DNA from: Bacteriovorax sp. BAL6_X | Lineage (GTDB): Bacteria > Bdellovibrionota > Bacteriovoracia > Bacteriovoracales > Bacteriovoracaceae | Length of the DNA: 64,000 nucleotides | Direction: 5' to 3' | Assembly (NCBI RefSeq): GCF_000443995.1 | Contig: NZ_AUMC01000009.1 | Span: forward strand, 297,505 to 361,504 | Shown: positions 16,831-24,742 of the stretch, piece by piece | How positions within the stretch are numbered: the stretch's first letter is position 1 | Layout of the letters: each line of letters opens with the position of its first letter | The notes under the pieces: model-generated | Database searches by the model: none | Told to the model about the DNA's origin: nothing | What the model saw: only the letters and a program-made list of their open reading frames with translations | Translations under genes and position numbers: made by a program

Positions 16831-16841
16831 ATGGAGTGCAT

Positions 16842-18344
16842 ATGCATAAGGTTTTAGTTGTCGATGATGATAAAGTTTTACAAACCTCTGTAAGAGAGGC
16901 CCTCGAATTTCATCACTTTGCGGTTGATGTTGCTGACAACGGAAAAGAGGCATTAAGTGCGGTTTATAAAACTAAGTATGACTTAGTTGTTATGGACGTA
17001 AATATGCCAGAAATGGATGGTATTGAAGCATTAACAGAAATCAAAAAACATGACCCTACTGTTATCGTTATTATTTTAACTGCTTATTCAAATGTTACAG
17101 ATGCTGTTAAGGTCGTTAAAGAAGGTGCTTATAACTATCTCGAAAAACCAATTAGTTCTGATAACTTAGTTTCTTTAATAAAGCGAGCTCTCAAAGCTCG
17201 TTCATTAGTTGAAACGGTTGGCTTTTCTGCACCAGTTCTTTCTCTTGGTGATACTAAAAATAAATTTGTTGGTGAATCAGATGTTATGCAAAAGGTTTTC
17301 AATGTAATTGGAAAGCTAGCACAGGTTAATACTCCTGTTTTAATTCGTGGTGAGTCTGGAACTGGTAAGGAGTTAGTTGCTCGTGCGATACACTATAACG
17401 GTCCTAGAAAAGATGAGAAGTTTGTAACAATAAACTTAGCGGCCATTCCCGAAAACTTAATTGAATCTGAGCTATTTGGTCACGAAAAAGGTGCTTTCAC
17501 TGGTGCTAATGAAAGAAAGATTGGTAAATTTCAATTTGCAGATGGTGGAACTCTTTTCTTAGATGAAATTGGTGATGTTTCTTCAACGATGCAAGTAAAG
17601 TTACTTCGTGTTCTTCAAGAGGGGACTTTTACACCTGTAGGATCAAATAGAGAAATTAAGGCGGATGTTCGTGTTATTGCAGCTTCTCACAAGCCATTTG
17701 AAAAAATGATTGAAGAAGGAACATTTAGAGAAGATTTATTCTACCGTTTAAATGTTCTTCCTGTTTATCTTCCTCCTTTAAGAGAAAGAAATACTGATAT
17801 CCCACACCTTGTTGATTACTATGTTAAGTATTTTAACAATGTTCATAACCTAGAAATTAGTGGCCTTGATGATGAGGCGATGAAAATAATGCAAGGTCAT
17901 GATTGGCCAGGTAATATTCGTGAACTTAGAAATGTTATCGAGCATGCTTTTATTATTGAAAGTGGTGACATTATTAAGGCGACGTCACTTCCTGATAAAA
18001 TAAGAAAGTCCGTTACAGTTGATAATATTGTCGAAGAATCTCAGGCAATTATTGATTACGAGGAAATTAAAGACTCTGTATTAACAGATGCTGGTCAAGA
18101 TGAACAACTTATTGCAAGTGCTCAAGGTTATCAATTTGTATTTGCGACAAGTGAAGTTGATGGTGAACTGAGACTAAACTTCTCTCAAGCTAAAGATATT
18201 TTTGAAAAAGAATTTATCATTCAGGCCTTGAAAATTAATAATGGTAAGATTAATCAAACAGCACTTAAGGCAAATATTCCTAAGAAAACTCTTCTTAGAA
18301 AGATTGAAAAGTACGAAATTAACCCTAAGGAATTTTATAAATGA
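16842..18344 (+). CDS. NtrC-family sigma-54-dependent response regulator
   Basis: 501 residues from ATG 16842 (GGAG 5 bases upstream; a GTG at 16836 is the upstream alternative). Receiver domain residues 1-120 with phospho-acceptor Asp52 in DLVVMDVNMPEMDG. AAA+ domain with Walker A GESGTGKE (about 170-177), sigma-54 contact loop GAFTGA (217-222) and Walker B-type GGTLFLDEIGD. The C-terminus is a Fis-type helix-turn-helix (GKINQTALKANIPKKTLLRK). It would activate sigma-54 promoters once phosphorylated, probably by the CHASE2 kinase just upstream. It overlaps lspA by 4 bases. Confidence 0.96.
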   Translation: MHKVLVVDDDKVLQTSVREALEFHHFAVDVADNGKEALSAVYKTKYDLVVMDVNMPEMDGIEALTEIKKHDPTVIVIILTAYSNVTDAVKVVKEGAYNYLEKPISSDNLVSLIKRALKARSLVETVGFSAPVLSLGDTKNKFVGESDVMQKVFNVIGKLAQVNTPVLIRGESGTGKELVARAIHYNGPRKDEKFVTINLAAIPENLIESELFGHEKGAFTGANERKIGKFQFADGGTLFLDEIGDVSSTMQVKLLRVLQEGTFTPVGSNREIKADVRVIAASHKPFEKMIEEGTFREDLFYRLNVLPVYLPPLRERNTDIPHLVDYYVKYFNNVHNLEISGLDDEAMKIMQGHDWPGNIRELRNVIEHAFIIESGDIIKATSLPDKIRKSVTVDNIVEESQAIIDYEEIKDSVLTDAGQDEQLIASAQGYQFVFATSEVDGELRLNFSQAKDIFEKEFIIQALKINNGKINQTALKANIPKKTLLRKIEKYEINPKEFYK

Positions 18345-18841
18345 ATCGAATTTGGCAAATGACACTATTAATTGTTGGAATTCTTTTTTTAGATCAATTC
18401 TCTAAAGGTGCCATTCAATCTAGTTTTAAATTAGGAGAGACACTAACAGTTATCCCAGGTTTCTTTAATCTGACATATGTAAAAAATCCTGGTGTTGCAT
18501 TTGGGATGGGGAGTGAATTTCCAGATGTCATCAGAATGATTCTTTTTAAGATTTTACCTGTAATTGCTTGTTTCTGGTTTGTATATCTAATTTGGGATTC
18601 AAGAAAAAAAAGTTATATGCTGTGTCTTGCTTATTCAATGATTTTTGCAGGAGCAGTAGGAAACCTCATTGATCGTATCTCTTTAGATTACGTAGTTGAT
18701 ATGTTCGATTTCTATTACAAGGGATGGCATTTTGCTGCATTCAATGTAGCGGATGCATCAATATCTGTTGCAGCAGGAATATATATTATTGATTATTTTT
18801 TAACTGAAGTACGTGGAAATAAGAAGAGTGCTCAAGCCTAG
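18341..18841 (+). CDS. lspA: signal peptidase II (prolipoprotein signal peptidase)
   Basis: 166 residues with four predicted TM helices. Family signatures are LDQFSKGAIQ near the N-terminus, LTYVKNPGVAFGM, GAVGNLIDRISLDYVVDMFDF and FNVADASISVAAG; the two catalytic aspartates are in the last two. It cleaves the signal peptide of diacylglyceryl-modified lipoproteins in the inner membrane, of which this window encodes many. It is the last gene of the kinase/regulator operon (ATGA overlap), an unusual location for a housekeeping gene. Confidence 0.97.
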   Translation: MNRIWQMTLLIVGILFLDQFSKGAIQSSFKLGETLTVIPGFFNLTYVKNPGVAFGMGSEFPDVIRMILFKILPVIACFWFVYLIWDSRKKSYMLCLAYSMIFAGAVGNLIDRISLDYVVDMFDFYYKGWHFAAFNVADASISVAAGIYIIDYFLTEVRGNKKSAQA

Positions 18842-18860
18842 GCTTAAGCGCTCTCTTCTT
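18821..18860. terminator. long hairpin formed by the two convergent 3' ends (lspA / ferredoxin)
   Basis: AAGAAGAGTGCTCAAGCC and GGCTTAAGCGCTCTCTTCTT pair around the loop TA with a bulge and two wobble pairs. The arms are the last codons of lspA (+) and of the ferredoxin gene (-). No clear T-run follows on either strand, so whether it terminates or only stabilises both transcripts is uncertain. Confidence 0.5.
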
Positions 18861-19284
18861 CTGTATTTGATTCTTCGCTTGGTTTTTCTTTAGTGATTCC
18901 GAATTCGTTATGTAATTCGTTAAGTGACTCTTCTGAAACATAAAGTTCAGACTTAAGTGTCTCACGTCCCCAAATAGCAAAAGCATCGTTGTGCTCATAC
19001 ATTGTAATCGTTTCCCAAGGACAGTCTTGAGAACAGTTTTGACAACCGATACATCTAGCTAGGTCGATTTCAACTGTTTGATTAAATTGTGGGTTTGTTG
19101 GATTAGGACCTGGAACAAGTTCAATTGAATCAACCGGACAACCTTGAATACAGATTTCACAACCTGTACATCCTGACTGGTGAACAACAGCTAGTAGCTT
19201 TGGACCTTTCTTACCCTTACGTGCTGGCTTAAAACGTGCCGAGTGGTAAGGATTCTCCACTAAAAATTTAACATCTTCGCTCAT
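18844..19284 (-). CDS. 2[4Fe-4S] ferredoxin domain protein
   Basis: 146 residues from ATG 19284, chosen because AGGA lies about 7 bases upstream; the TTG at 19290 is less likely. Two cluster motifs are CTGCEICIQGCP and CIGCQNCSQDCP, flanked by N-terminal LVENPYHSARFKPARKGKKG and by an acidic, probably disordered C-terminus. No catalytic domain is fused, so it should be an electron carrier or subunit. It is convergent with lspA. Its redox partner is not encoded nearby. Confidence 0.88.
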   Translation of the reverse strand: MSEDVKFLVENPYHSARFKPARKGKKGPKLLAVVHQSGCTGCEICIQGCPVDSIELVPGPNPTNPQFNQTVEIDLARCIGCQNCSQDCPWETITMYEHNDAFAIWGRETLKSELYVSEESLNELHNEFGITKEKPSEESNTEEESA

Positions 19285-19393
19285 TAGCAATTCCTAATAC
19301 TAAGTTAATTAGCAGTATTTTAACGTATATCAACGCATCATAAAAGGGATTTTTGCCTGATTAAAATACATTAGGTATAGTCCTTTAGCAATA

Positions 19394-19422
19394 TTGAAAG
19401 ATAAAAAGCTTGGGTAAATAAT
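19394..19422 (+). promoter_or_regulatory. sigma-70-type promoter for icmF
   Basis: TTGAAA (19394-19399), 17 bases, AATAAT (19417-19422). Start would be near 19429, ahead of the AGAGG ribosome-binding site (19445-19449) of the TTG start at 19456. Confidence 0.6.
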
Positions 19423-19455
19423 TGTTTTTACCTAACGTGATATCAGAGGTTTACA

Positions 19456-22400
19456 TTGAGAAAGTTAAGATTTGTCACAGCGGCCAGTTTGTTTGATGGC
19501 CATGATGTATCAATAAATATTATGAGAAGGCTACTACAGTCAAAGGGCGTTGAGGTTATTCACCTAGGACATAACCGCTCTGCTCAAGAGGTTGTCGATG
19601 CTGTTTTACATGAAGATGCAAATGCAGTTGCCATGAGTTCTTATCAGGGTGGCCACAATGAATACTTTGCATATGTTCGTGAGCTTCTTGATCAGGCCGG
19701 AGCGACAAATGTACGTATCTTCGGTGGTGGAGGTGGTGTAATCACTCCTAAGGAAATCAAGGCCCTTCACGATAAAGGTATTACGAGAATCTATTCTCCA
19801 GAAGATGGAATGAAGTTAGGTCTTGAAGGAATCATTGATGACATGATTGAGAGAGCAACTCATTCGACTCTAGATGGGTTCAAATTAGATGCTAAGGCGA
19901 AAGAGCTTCCAAAGACTCAACTTGCAAAAGTTATTACGGCCATTGAAGATGGTGCTGATATTGAAATCCCTTCTTCGGAAAAAAATATTCCAGTTCTTGG
20001 TATTACAGGAACCGGTGGTGCAGGTAAGTCATCTTTAATTGATGAAACTCTTTTAAGATTTCACCGTTTCTATCCTGAAAAGAAAGTTGCACTTATTTCA
20101 GTTGACCCAACAAAGAAGAAAACACAAGGTGCGCTTCTAGGTGACCGTATTAGATTAGGTTCTGCAAACTTTGAAAACTTCTATATCAGGTCACTTGCGA
20201 CTCGTGATTCTGGAACAGAACTTTCTCCACAAATTAAAAAGACAGTTAACTTCTTAAAGGAGCAAGACTTCGATTTAATTATTGTTGAGACTTCTGGTAT
20301 TGGTCAGGCTTCAGATGAAATTACAAAAATTTCTGATAAGTGTGTTTATGTTATGACTCCTGAATATGGAGCTGCAACACAGCTTGAAAAAATTGAAATG
20401 CTTGAGCAGGCGGACTTTGTTGTTCTTAACAAATTTGAAAAGCCTCGCTCTGAAGATTCAATGAGAGATATTAGAAAGCAATATCGTCGCAATCATCAGT
20501 TATTTGCTGGACATCCAGGTTCGCCAACAGATGAAGAACTTCCTATCTTTGGAACAATGGCGTCGAAGTTTAACGATGTCGGTGTAAACGCTTTATTCCA
20601 AGCAATTGCACAGACTTTTGATTTTGATCAGGCTCCGCTTGAGGGAATTATTGCAAATCGTGCAAGTAACGATAAGACAAGAATTATTCCGGCCGAAAGA
20701 TCACTTTACTTAAGAGAAATTGCAAAAGCTTCTCGTGATTATAATCACGAAACTGAAATAAGAATGGAAAAGCTTCGCGATATCGAGGCCCTTGAGATAA
20801 CAAGCAAGATTGTTCCAAGTAATGAAGTAGATGCAAAGCTTGCTCAGCTCAAATCAGAACTTGGCGAAGATGTTGAAAAAGAAATCGAACAATTCCAATC
20901 AGTCGTTAAACAATACCAAGACGGAACTTTCACATACCACGTACGTGATCGTGAGTTTAAAGTTGCGACAAAATACACTTCTCTTTCAGGCCTAGATATT
21001 CAAAAGGTAGGAACACCAAGATTCTCTTCTAAGGTCGATCAGTATCGATTTATTAGAGATGTTAATATGCCAGGGTTCTTCCCATTTGCTGCAGGGATTT
21101 TCCCATTTAAACGTACAGATGAAGATCCAAAGAGGATGTTTGCTGGAGAAGGTGGCCCAGCAAGAACGAATAAGCGTTTCCACTACTTATCTAAAGATGA
21201 TAAGGCAAAACGCTTATCAACTGCATTCGACTCAGTAACTCTTTATGGAGAGGATCCAGACCTTCGTCCTGATATCTTTGGTAAGATTGGAGAAGCAGGG
21301 GTTTCAATTGCAACTGTTGAAGATATGGAGTTACTATTTGATGGTTTTGATCTTTCTGATCCATATACATCAGTTTCGATGACAATCAATGGTCCAGCTC
21401 CAATTATGTTAGCTTTTTATTTAAATACTGCTTTAAGGCAGAAGCTTAAAGGTGATGACTACTACGACACTGAAAAACGTCTCGCAATCCTTCAACAGAT
21501 TCGTGGGACAGTTCAAGCTGATATCTTAAAAGAGGATCAAGCTCAAAACACTTGTATTTTCTCTCTTGAGTTTGCTCTTAAGATGATGGGAGATGTTCAA
21601 GAGTACTTCTGTCAGCAAAAGATTAAAAATTACTATACAGTTTCAATCTCTGGTTACCATATTGCTGAAGCAGGAGCGAACCCAATTACTCAGGTTGCTT
21701 TCACTCTTGCAAACGGTTTTACATTTGTAGAGTACTACCTTGCTCGTGGACTAAATATTGATGAGTTCTCGCAAAATCTATCTTTCTTCTTCTCAAATGG
21801 ACTTGATCCTGAGTATTCAGTGATCGGACGTGTTGCTAGAAAGATTTGGGCAATCACAATGCGTGATAAGTATGGTGCAAACGATAAGTCACAAAAATTC
21901 AAATATCATATTCAAACTTCTGGACGTTCACTACATGCTCAAGAAATTGACTTCAATGATATCAGAACAACACTTCAGGCTTATTTAGCTCTATCAGATA
22001 ATTGTAACTCTCTTCACACAAATGCTTATGATGAAGCGATTACAACTCCAACAGAAGAGTCTGTAAGACGTGCTATGGCAATTCAAATGATTATAAACCG
22101 TGAGTTTGGTTTAAATAAATCTGATAATCCAATGCAAGGTGCCTATGTTATTGAAGAGCTAGCAGACCTAGTAGAAGAAGCAATCTTAACAGAATTTGAA
22201 AGAATTTCTGATAAGGGTGGAGTTCTTGGTGCAATGGAAAGTATGTATCAAAGATCAAAAATTCAAGAAGAGTCTCTTTATTATGAGACACTAAAAGACT
22301 CTGGAGAGCTTCCTATCATTGGTGTAAATACTTACATTGCTGACAATATTGATGAGCAATTAAATCAAGAAATTGAGCTTTCTCGTTGTAGTGACGAAGA

Positions 22401-22605
22401 AAAGAAAGGTCAAATTTCTCGTTTAAATGATTTCAAAGAAAGAAATGCTGATAAATCTGAAGAAGCATTGAACAAGCTTAGAGAAGTTGCACTTTCTGGT
22501 GGAAATATATTTGCAGAGCTTATTGAAACAGTTAACTATTGTTCTCTTGGACAAATTACTAATCTACTTTATGAGATTGGTGGGAAGTACAGAAGGAATA
22601 TGTAA
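19456..22605 (+). CDS. icmF: fused isobutyryl-CoA mutase (IcmF)
   Basis: 1049 residues, full length. TTG start with AGAGG 6 bases upstream. N-terminal B12-binding domain (FVTAASLFDGHDVSINIMRR, with the His that ligates cobalt), then a G3E-type GTPase chaperone of MeaB kind with Walker A GTGGAGKSS (about 185-193) and the NKFEKPRSEDSMRDIRKQYR stretch typical of IcmF, then the TIM-barrel mutase domain (from about residue 520). It interconverts isobutyryl-CoA and n-butyryl-CoA using adenosylcobalamin; related forms act on isovaleryl/pivalyl-CoA. The cobalamin adenosyltransferase gene follows with a 1-base overlap. Confidence 0.96.
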   Translation: MRKLRFVTAASLFDGHDVSINIMRRLLQSKGVEVIHLGHNRSAQEVVDAVLHEDANAVAMSSYQGGHNEYFAYVRELLDQAGATNVRIFGGGGGVITPKEIKALHDKGITRIYSPEDGMKLGLEGIIDDMIERATHSTLDGFKLDAKAKELPKTQLAKVITAIEDGADIEIPSSEKNIPVLGITGTGGAGKSSLIDETLLRFHRFYPEKKVALISVDPTKKKTQGALLGDRIRLGSANFENFYIRSLATRDSGTELSPQIKKTVNFLKEQDFDLIIVETSGIGQASDEITKISDKCVYVMTPEYGAATQLEKIEMLEQADFVVLNKFEKPRSEDSMRDIRKQYRRNHQLFAGHPGSPTDEELPIFGTMASKFNDVGVNALFQAIAQTFDFDQAPLEGIIANRASNDKTRIIPAERSLYLREIAKASRDYNHETEIRMEKLRDIEALEITSKIVPSNEVDAKLAQLKSELGEDVEKEIEQFQSVVKQYQDGTFTYHVRDREFKVATKYTSLSGLDIQKVGTPRFSSKVDQYRFIRDVNMPGFFPFAAGIFPFKRTDEDPKRMFAGEGGPARTNKRFHYLSKDDKAKRLSTAFDSVTLYGEDPDLRPDIFGKIGEAGVSIATVEDMELLFDGFDLSDPYTSVSMTINGPAPIMLAFYLNTALRQKLKGDDYYDTEKRLAILQQIRGTVQADILKEDQAQNTCIFSLEFALKMMGDVQEYFCQQKIKNYYTVSISGYHIAEAGANPITQVAFTLANGFTFVEYYLARGLNIDEFSQNLSFFFSNGLDPEYSVIGRVARKIWAITMRDKYGANDKSQKFKYHIQTSGRSLHAQEIDFNDIRTTLQAYLALSDNCNSLHTNAYDEAITTPTEESVRRAMAIQMIINREFGLNKSDNPMQGAYVIEELADLVEEAILTEFERISDKGGVLGAMESMYQRSKIQEESLYYETLKDSGELPIIGVNTYIADNIDEQLNQEIELSRCSDEEKKGQISRLNDFKERNADKSEEALNKLREVALSGGNIFAELIETVNYCSLGQITNLLYEIGGKYRRNM

Positions 22606-23159
22606 TGAAGAAGTCTAAGATCTACACTCGTACAGGTGATAAAGGTGAAACAAGTCTTGTTGGTGGACAGCGAGTCTCAAAGGCCAATGCACGTATCAAT
22701 CTTTATGGAAACCTGGATGAATTAAATAGTTTTGTAGGTCTTTCACTTTGTCATATTGATGTTTCAAGAGTTAAGAATACTTTTAATTCAATTCAAGAAA
22801 ACCTTTTTGTTCTCGGTTCTAACTTCGCAACCCTTAGAGAGGACCGAGACAATTTTAAGCTTCCTAAATTAAGTATTGAAGATATCCTTCATCTTGAAGG
22901 CGAGATCGATTATTTTGACTCTGTTGTTGATCCACTTAAATACTTTATCCTTCCTGGTGGAAGCGTTGCGGCCGCTAATGTTCATATTTGTCGAACAAAA
23001 ACAAGGCAGGTAGAGAGAGAAGCTGTTGAAATAGGGGATGTCGATCCTATCGATTTAGAATATTTAAATCGATTATCTGATTATTTCTTTATCGTTGCAC
23101 GATTTTTAAATAAGCATGAGAATATAAAGGATATTCCATGGGTTCCAAAGAAAGATTAG
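22605..23159 (+). CDS. PduO-type ATP:cob(I)alamin adenosyltransferase
   Basis: 184 residues. The N-terminus KIYTRTGDKGETSLVGGQRVSK is the ATP-binding signature, followed by RINLYGNLDELNSFVGLS and LPGGSVAAANVHICRTKTRQVERE, both highly conserved. It makes adenosylcobalamin, the cofactor needed by IcmF. The start codon overlaps the icmF stop (TAATG), so cofactor maker and user are produced together. It ends 7 bases before a convergent FHA gene with no visible terminator between. Confidence 0.96.
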   Translation: MKKSKIYTRTGDKGETSLVGGQRVSKANARINLYGNLDELNSFVGLSLCHIDVSRVKNTFNSIQENLFVLGSNFATLREDRDNFKLPKLSIEDILHLEGEIDYFDSVVDPLKYFILPGGSVAAANVHICRTKTRQVEREAVEIGDVDPIDLEYLNRLSDYFFIVARFLNKHENIKDIPWVPKKD

Positions 23160-23166
23160 ATTAGCA

Positions 23167-23721
23167 TTACTTAAAGAACTTTAAGATTTTAGTCATAACA
23201 GTTTTATCTTCTGAATGAACTCTCTTCTTCTTTGTGACTTTCTTTTTTGTTCTTTTTATTGGTTGGTTTTTGCTTGCTTCAGCTTTTACTTTCTGCTTTT
23301 CTAATGAAAGATTATTTAACGCTAAGAAACCTGTTTGGTCTGCAAGGGCCGTTGTAGTTTGCGTGTTATCGTGCGCATCTTCATTCGGGTCAATTGGTCG
23401 AGTAAGGTATTTATACTCAAGCTCCGTTAGATCATTTAAATCGATACAAATAATACAGCTACCAATGCGAATTGTTTCGTAAATATAAAGGCGTTGATCA
23501 CTTATGACTTTTTTATTGTTAATATAGGTACCATTAGTTGAGCCTAGGTCTTTAACAATAATTTCCTTATCTTTATAAGTAATTTCGAGATGTTTAGATG
23601 AAATTTTTGAGTCATCGATAGAAATATCAACCGACGACTTAGAGCGTCCAAAGCTTAATTTAGGTTTAATAAGAACCTTAGCTTTATTTTCACCGCTCTT
23701 AATAATCAATGAGATAGACAT
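23167..23721 (-). CDS. FHA-domain protein 1
   Basis: 184 residues; GGAG lies 9 bases before ATG. Residues 5-100 form a forkhead-associated domain: LSFGRSKSSVDISIDDSKISSKHLEI (in parts), VKDLGSTNGTYINNKKV. GR, SxxH and NG residues needed for phosphothreonine binding are present. The tail (about 105-184) is basic and low-complexity (KRTKKKVTKKKRVH) and could contact nucleic acid or membrane. Role likely phospho-dependent binding. It diverges from the iscA-type gene and has a paralog at 24141-24590. Confidence 0.85.
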   Translation of the reverse strand: MSISLIIKSGENKAKVLIKPKLSFGRSKSSVDISIDDSKISSKHLEITYKDKEIIVKDLGSTNGTYINNKKVISDQRLYIYETIRIGSCIICIDLNDLTELEYKYLTRPIDPNEDAHDNTQTTTALADQTGFLALNNLSLEKQKVKAEASKNQPIKRTKKKVTKKKRVHSEDKTVMTKILKFFK

Positions 23722-23743
23722 TGTTTCTTGCTCCTATATAAAG

Positions 23744-23765
23744 TATATCATCAATATGATATAAT
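23744..23765 (+). promoter_or_regulatory. promoter -10 with overlapping perfect dyad, upstream of the IscA-type gene
   Basis: TATATCAT-CAAT-ATGATATA (23744-23763) is a perfect 8-bp inverted repeat, and TATAAT (23760-23765) overlaps its right arm. No good -35 is seen. It sits in the 87-bp gap between divergent genes and could be an operator for either. Confidence 0.4.
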
Positions 23766-23808
23766 TTAGGTATTGGTCATTATTACCTACGTAATATTAG
23801 AGGTTTAT

Positions 23809-24144
23809 ATGAACGAGTTATTAAATGTGACGCCAAAAGCTGTTGCGCAAATAAAAAATATTTTCACGAGTGAAGATCGCTCAACTGAGGACTTCGGTTT
23901 ACGCCTAGGTGTGATTGGTGGTGGTTGTTCAGGTCTATCTTATAATATCGATTTTGATGCTCCAAAAGATTCGGACAATATTATCGAATTAGAGGGGATT
24001 AAGATTCTTGTGGATCCAAAATCATCAATTTACTTAAGTGGTATTACTTTAGACTTTAAAGACGGCCTTAATGGTAAAGGCTTTGTTTTTGAAAACCCAA
24101 ATGCAAAGAATACTTGCGGTTGTGGTGAAAGCTTTAGTGTTTAG
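23809..24144 (+). CDS. IscA/ErpA-type iron-sulfur carrier
   Basis: 111 residues from ATG 23809 (TAGAGG 5 bases upstream); the frame runs further upstream but the conserved N-terminus (LNVTPKAVAQIKNIF) starts here. Cluster-ligand cysteines are Cys40 in GGGCSGLSYN and Cys103/Cys105 in NTCGCGESF. It would carry or deliver Fe-S clusters in the cytosol. It is flanked by two FHA genes reading the other way; the second overlaps its end by 4 bases. A YgfZ-like gene, also linked to Fe-S enzymes, lies just downstream. Confidence 0.93.
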   Translation: MNELLNVTPKAVAQIKNIFTSEDRSTEDFGLRLGVIGGGCSGLSYNIDFDAPKDSDNIIELEGIKILVDPKSSIYLSGITLDFKDGLNGKGFVFENPNAKNTCGCGESFSV

Positions 24145-24590
24145 GCCTTACTTTTAACTTTGGTTCTTTTCTTTAATTGTACTTTTCTTTTTTCCTCTTC
24201 AAGGGTGAAGCGAAGGGTCTTGTGAATATTGGAAATATTCTCTCCCCAAGCATTAGGTTCGTCCTGTCGAGAAAATTTAGAAAGCTCTAAGCTATTTAAA
24301 GATTTTTGATCTAGTCTGATACTAAAATTTCCCGCTGTTATTACATCGTATGTATATAAAGTGATTTCTTCCTCGATGCGTCTTCCATTAATATGGGTGC
24401 CGTTCTTTGAACCTAGATCTTTAACTAGAATTTCATCACCATCGAATAATATTTGAAAATGGACTGAAGATACTTTTGAGTCATTTAAGAATATATCAGC
24501 ATCTTCTTTACTTCGGCCAAATGTTAAATTTGGTTTTAAAATTACAATATATGATTCTTGCTTTGATTGAATTTTCAGTTTAACGGCCAT
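24141..24590 (-). CDS. FHA-domain protein 2
   Basis: 149 residues; AAAGGGA lies just upstream of ATG. Residues 5-95 are an FHA domain (LTFGRSKEDADIFLNDSKVS, then VKDLGSKNGTHINGRRI) with conserved GR, S, H, NG. The C-terminal tail is short and basic. It is clearly a paralog of the 23167-23721 protein, with similar N-terminus and spacing, and lies on the other side of the IscA-type gene. Its 3' end overlaps that gene by 4 bases. Confidence 0.85.
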   Translation of the reverse strand: MAVKLKIQSKQESYIVILKPNLTFGRSKEDADIFLNDSKVSSVHFQILFDGDEILVKDLGSKNGTHINGRRIEEEITLYTYDVITAGNFSIRLDQKSLNSLELSKFSRQDEPNAWGENISNIHKTLRFTLEEEKRKVQLKKRTKVKSKA

Positions 24591-24644
24591 TTTATATCCC
24601 TTTTTTGAAATTGTATCACTTAGTGTAATTAAATTATATTTAAT

Positions 24645-24694
24645 ATTTTTTACCGCCTATGATTAAAGACTTGTGTTGTGAAGCGGTAAAAAAT
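24645..24694. repeat. 12-bp perfect inverted repeat in the gap before the YgfZ gene
   Basis: ATTTTTTACCGC (24645-24656) and GCGGTAAAAAAT (24683-24694), 26 bases apart, in the 152-bp gap between divergent FHA2 and ygfZ-like genes. As DNA it could bind a regulator; as RNA it makes a 12-bp hairpin. There is no good terminator reading because the loop is long and the T-run is in the stem. Confidence 0.7.
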
Positions 24695-24742
24695 GTTGGC
24701 AAGGGTCTAGTAATTAGAAAGGCTGTGAAGTAAATTATTGAT

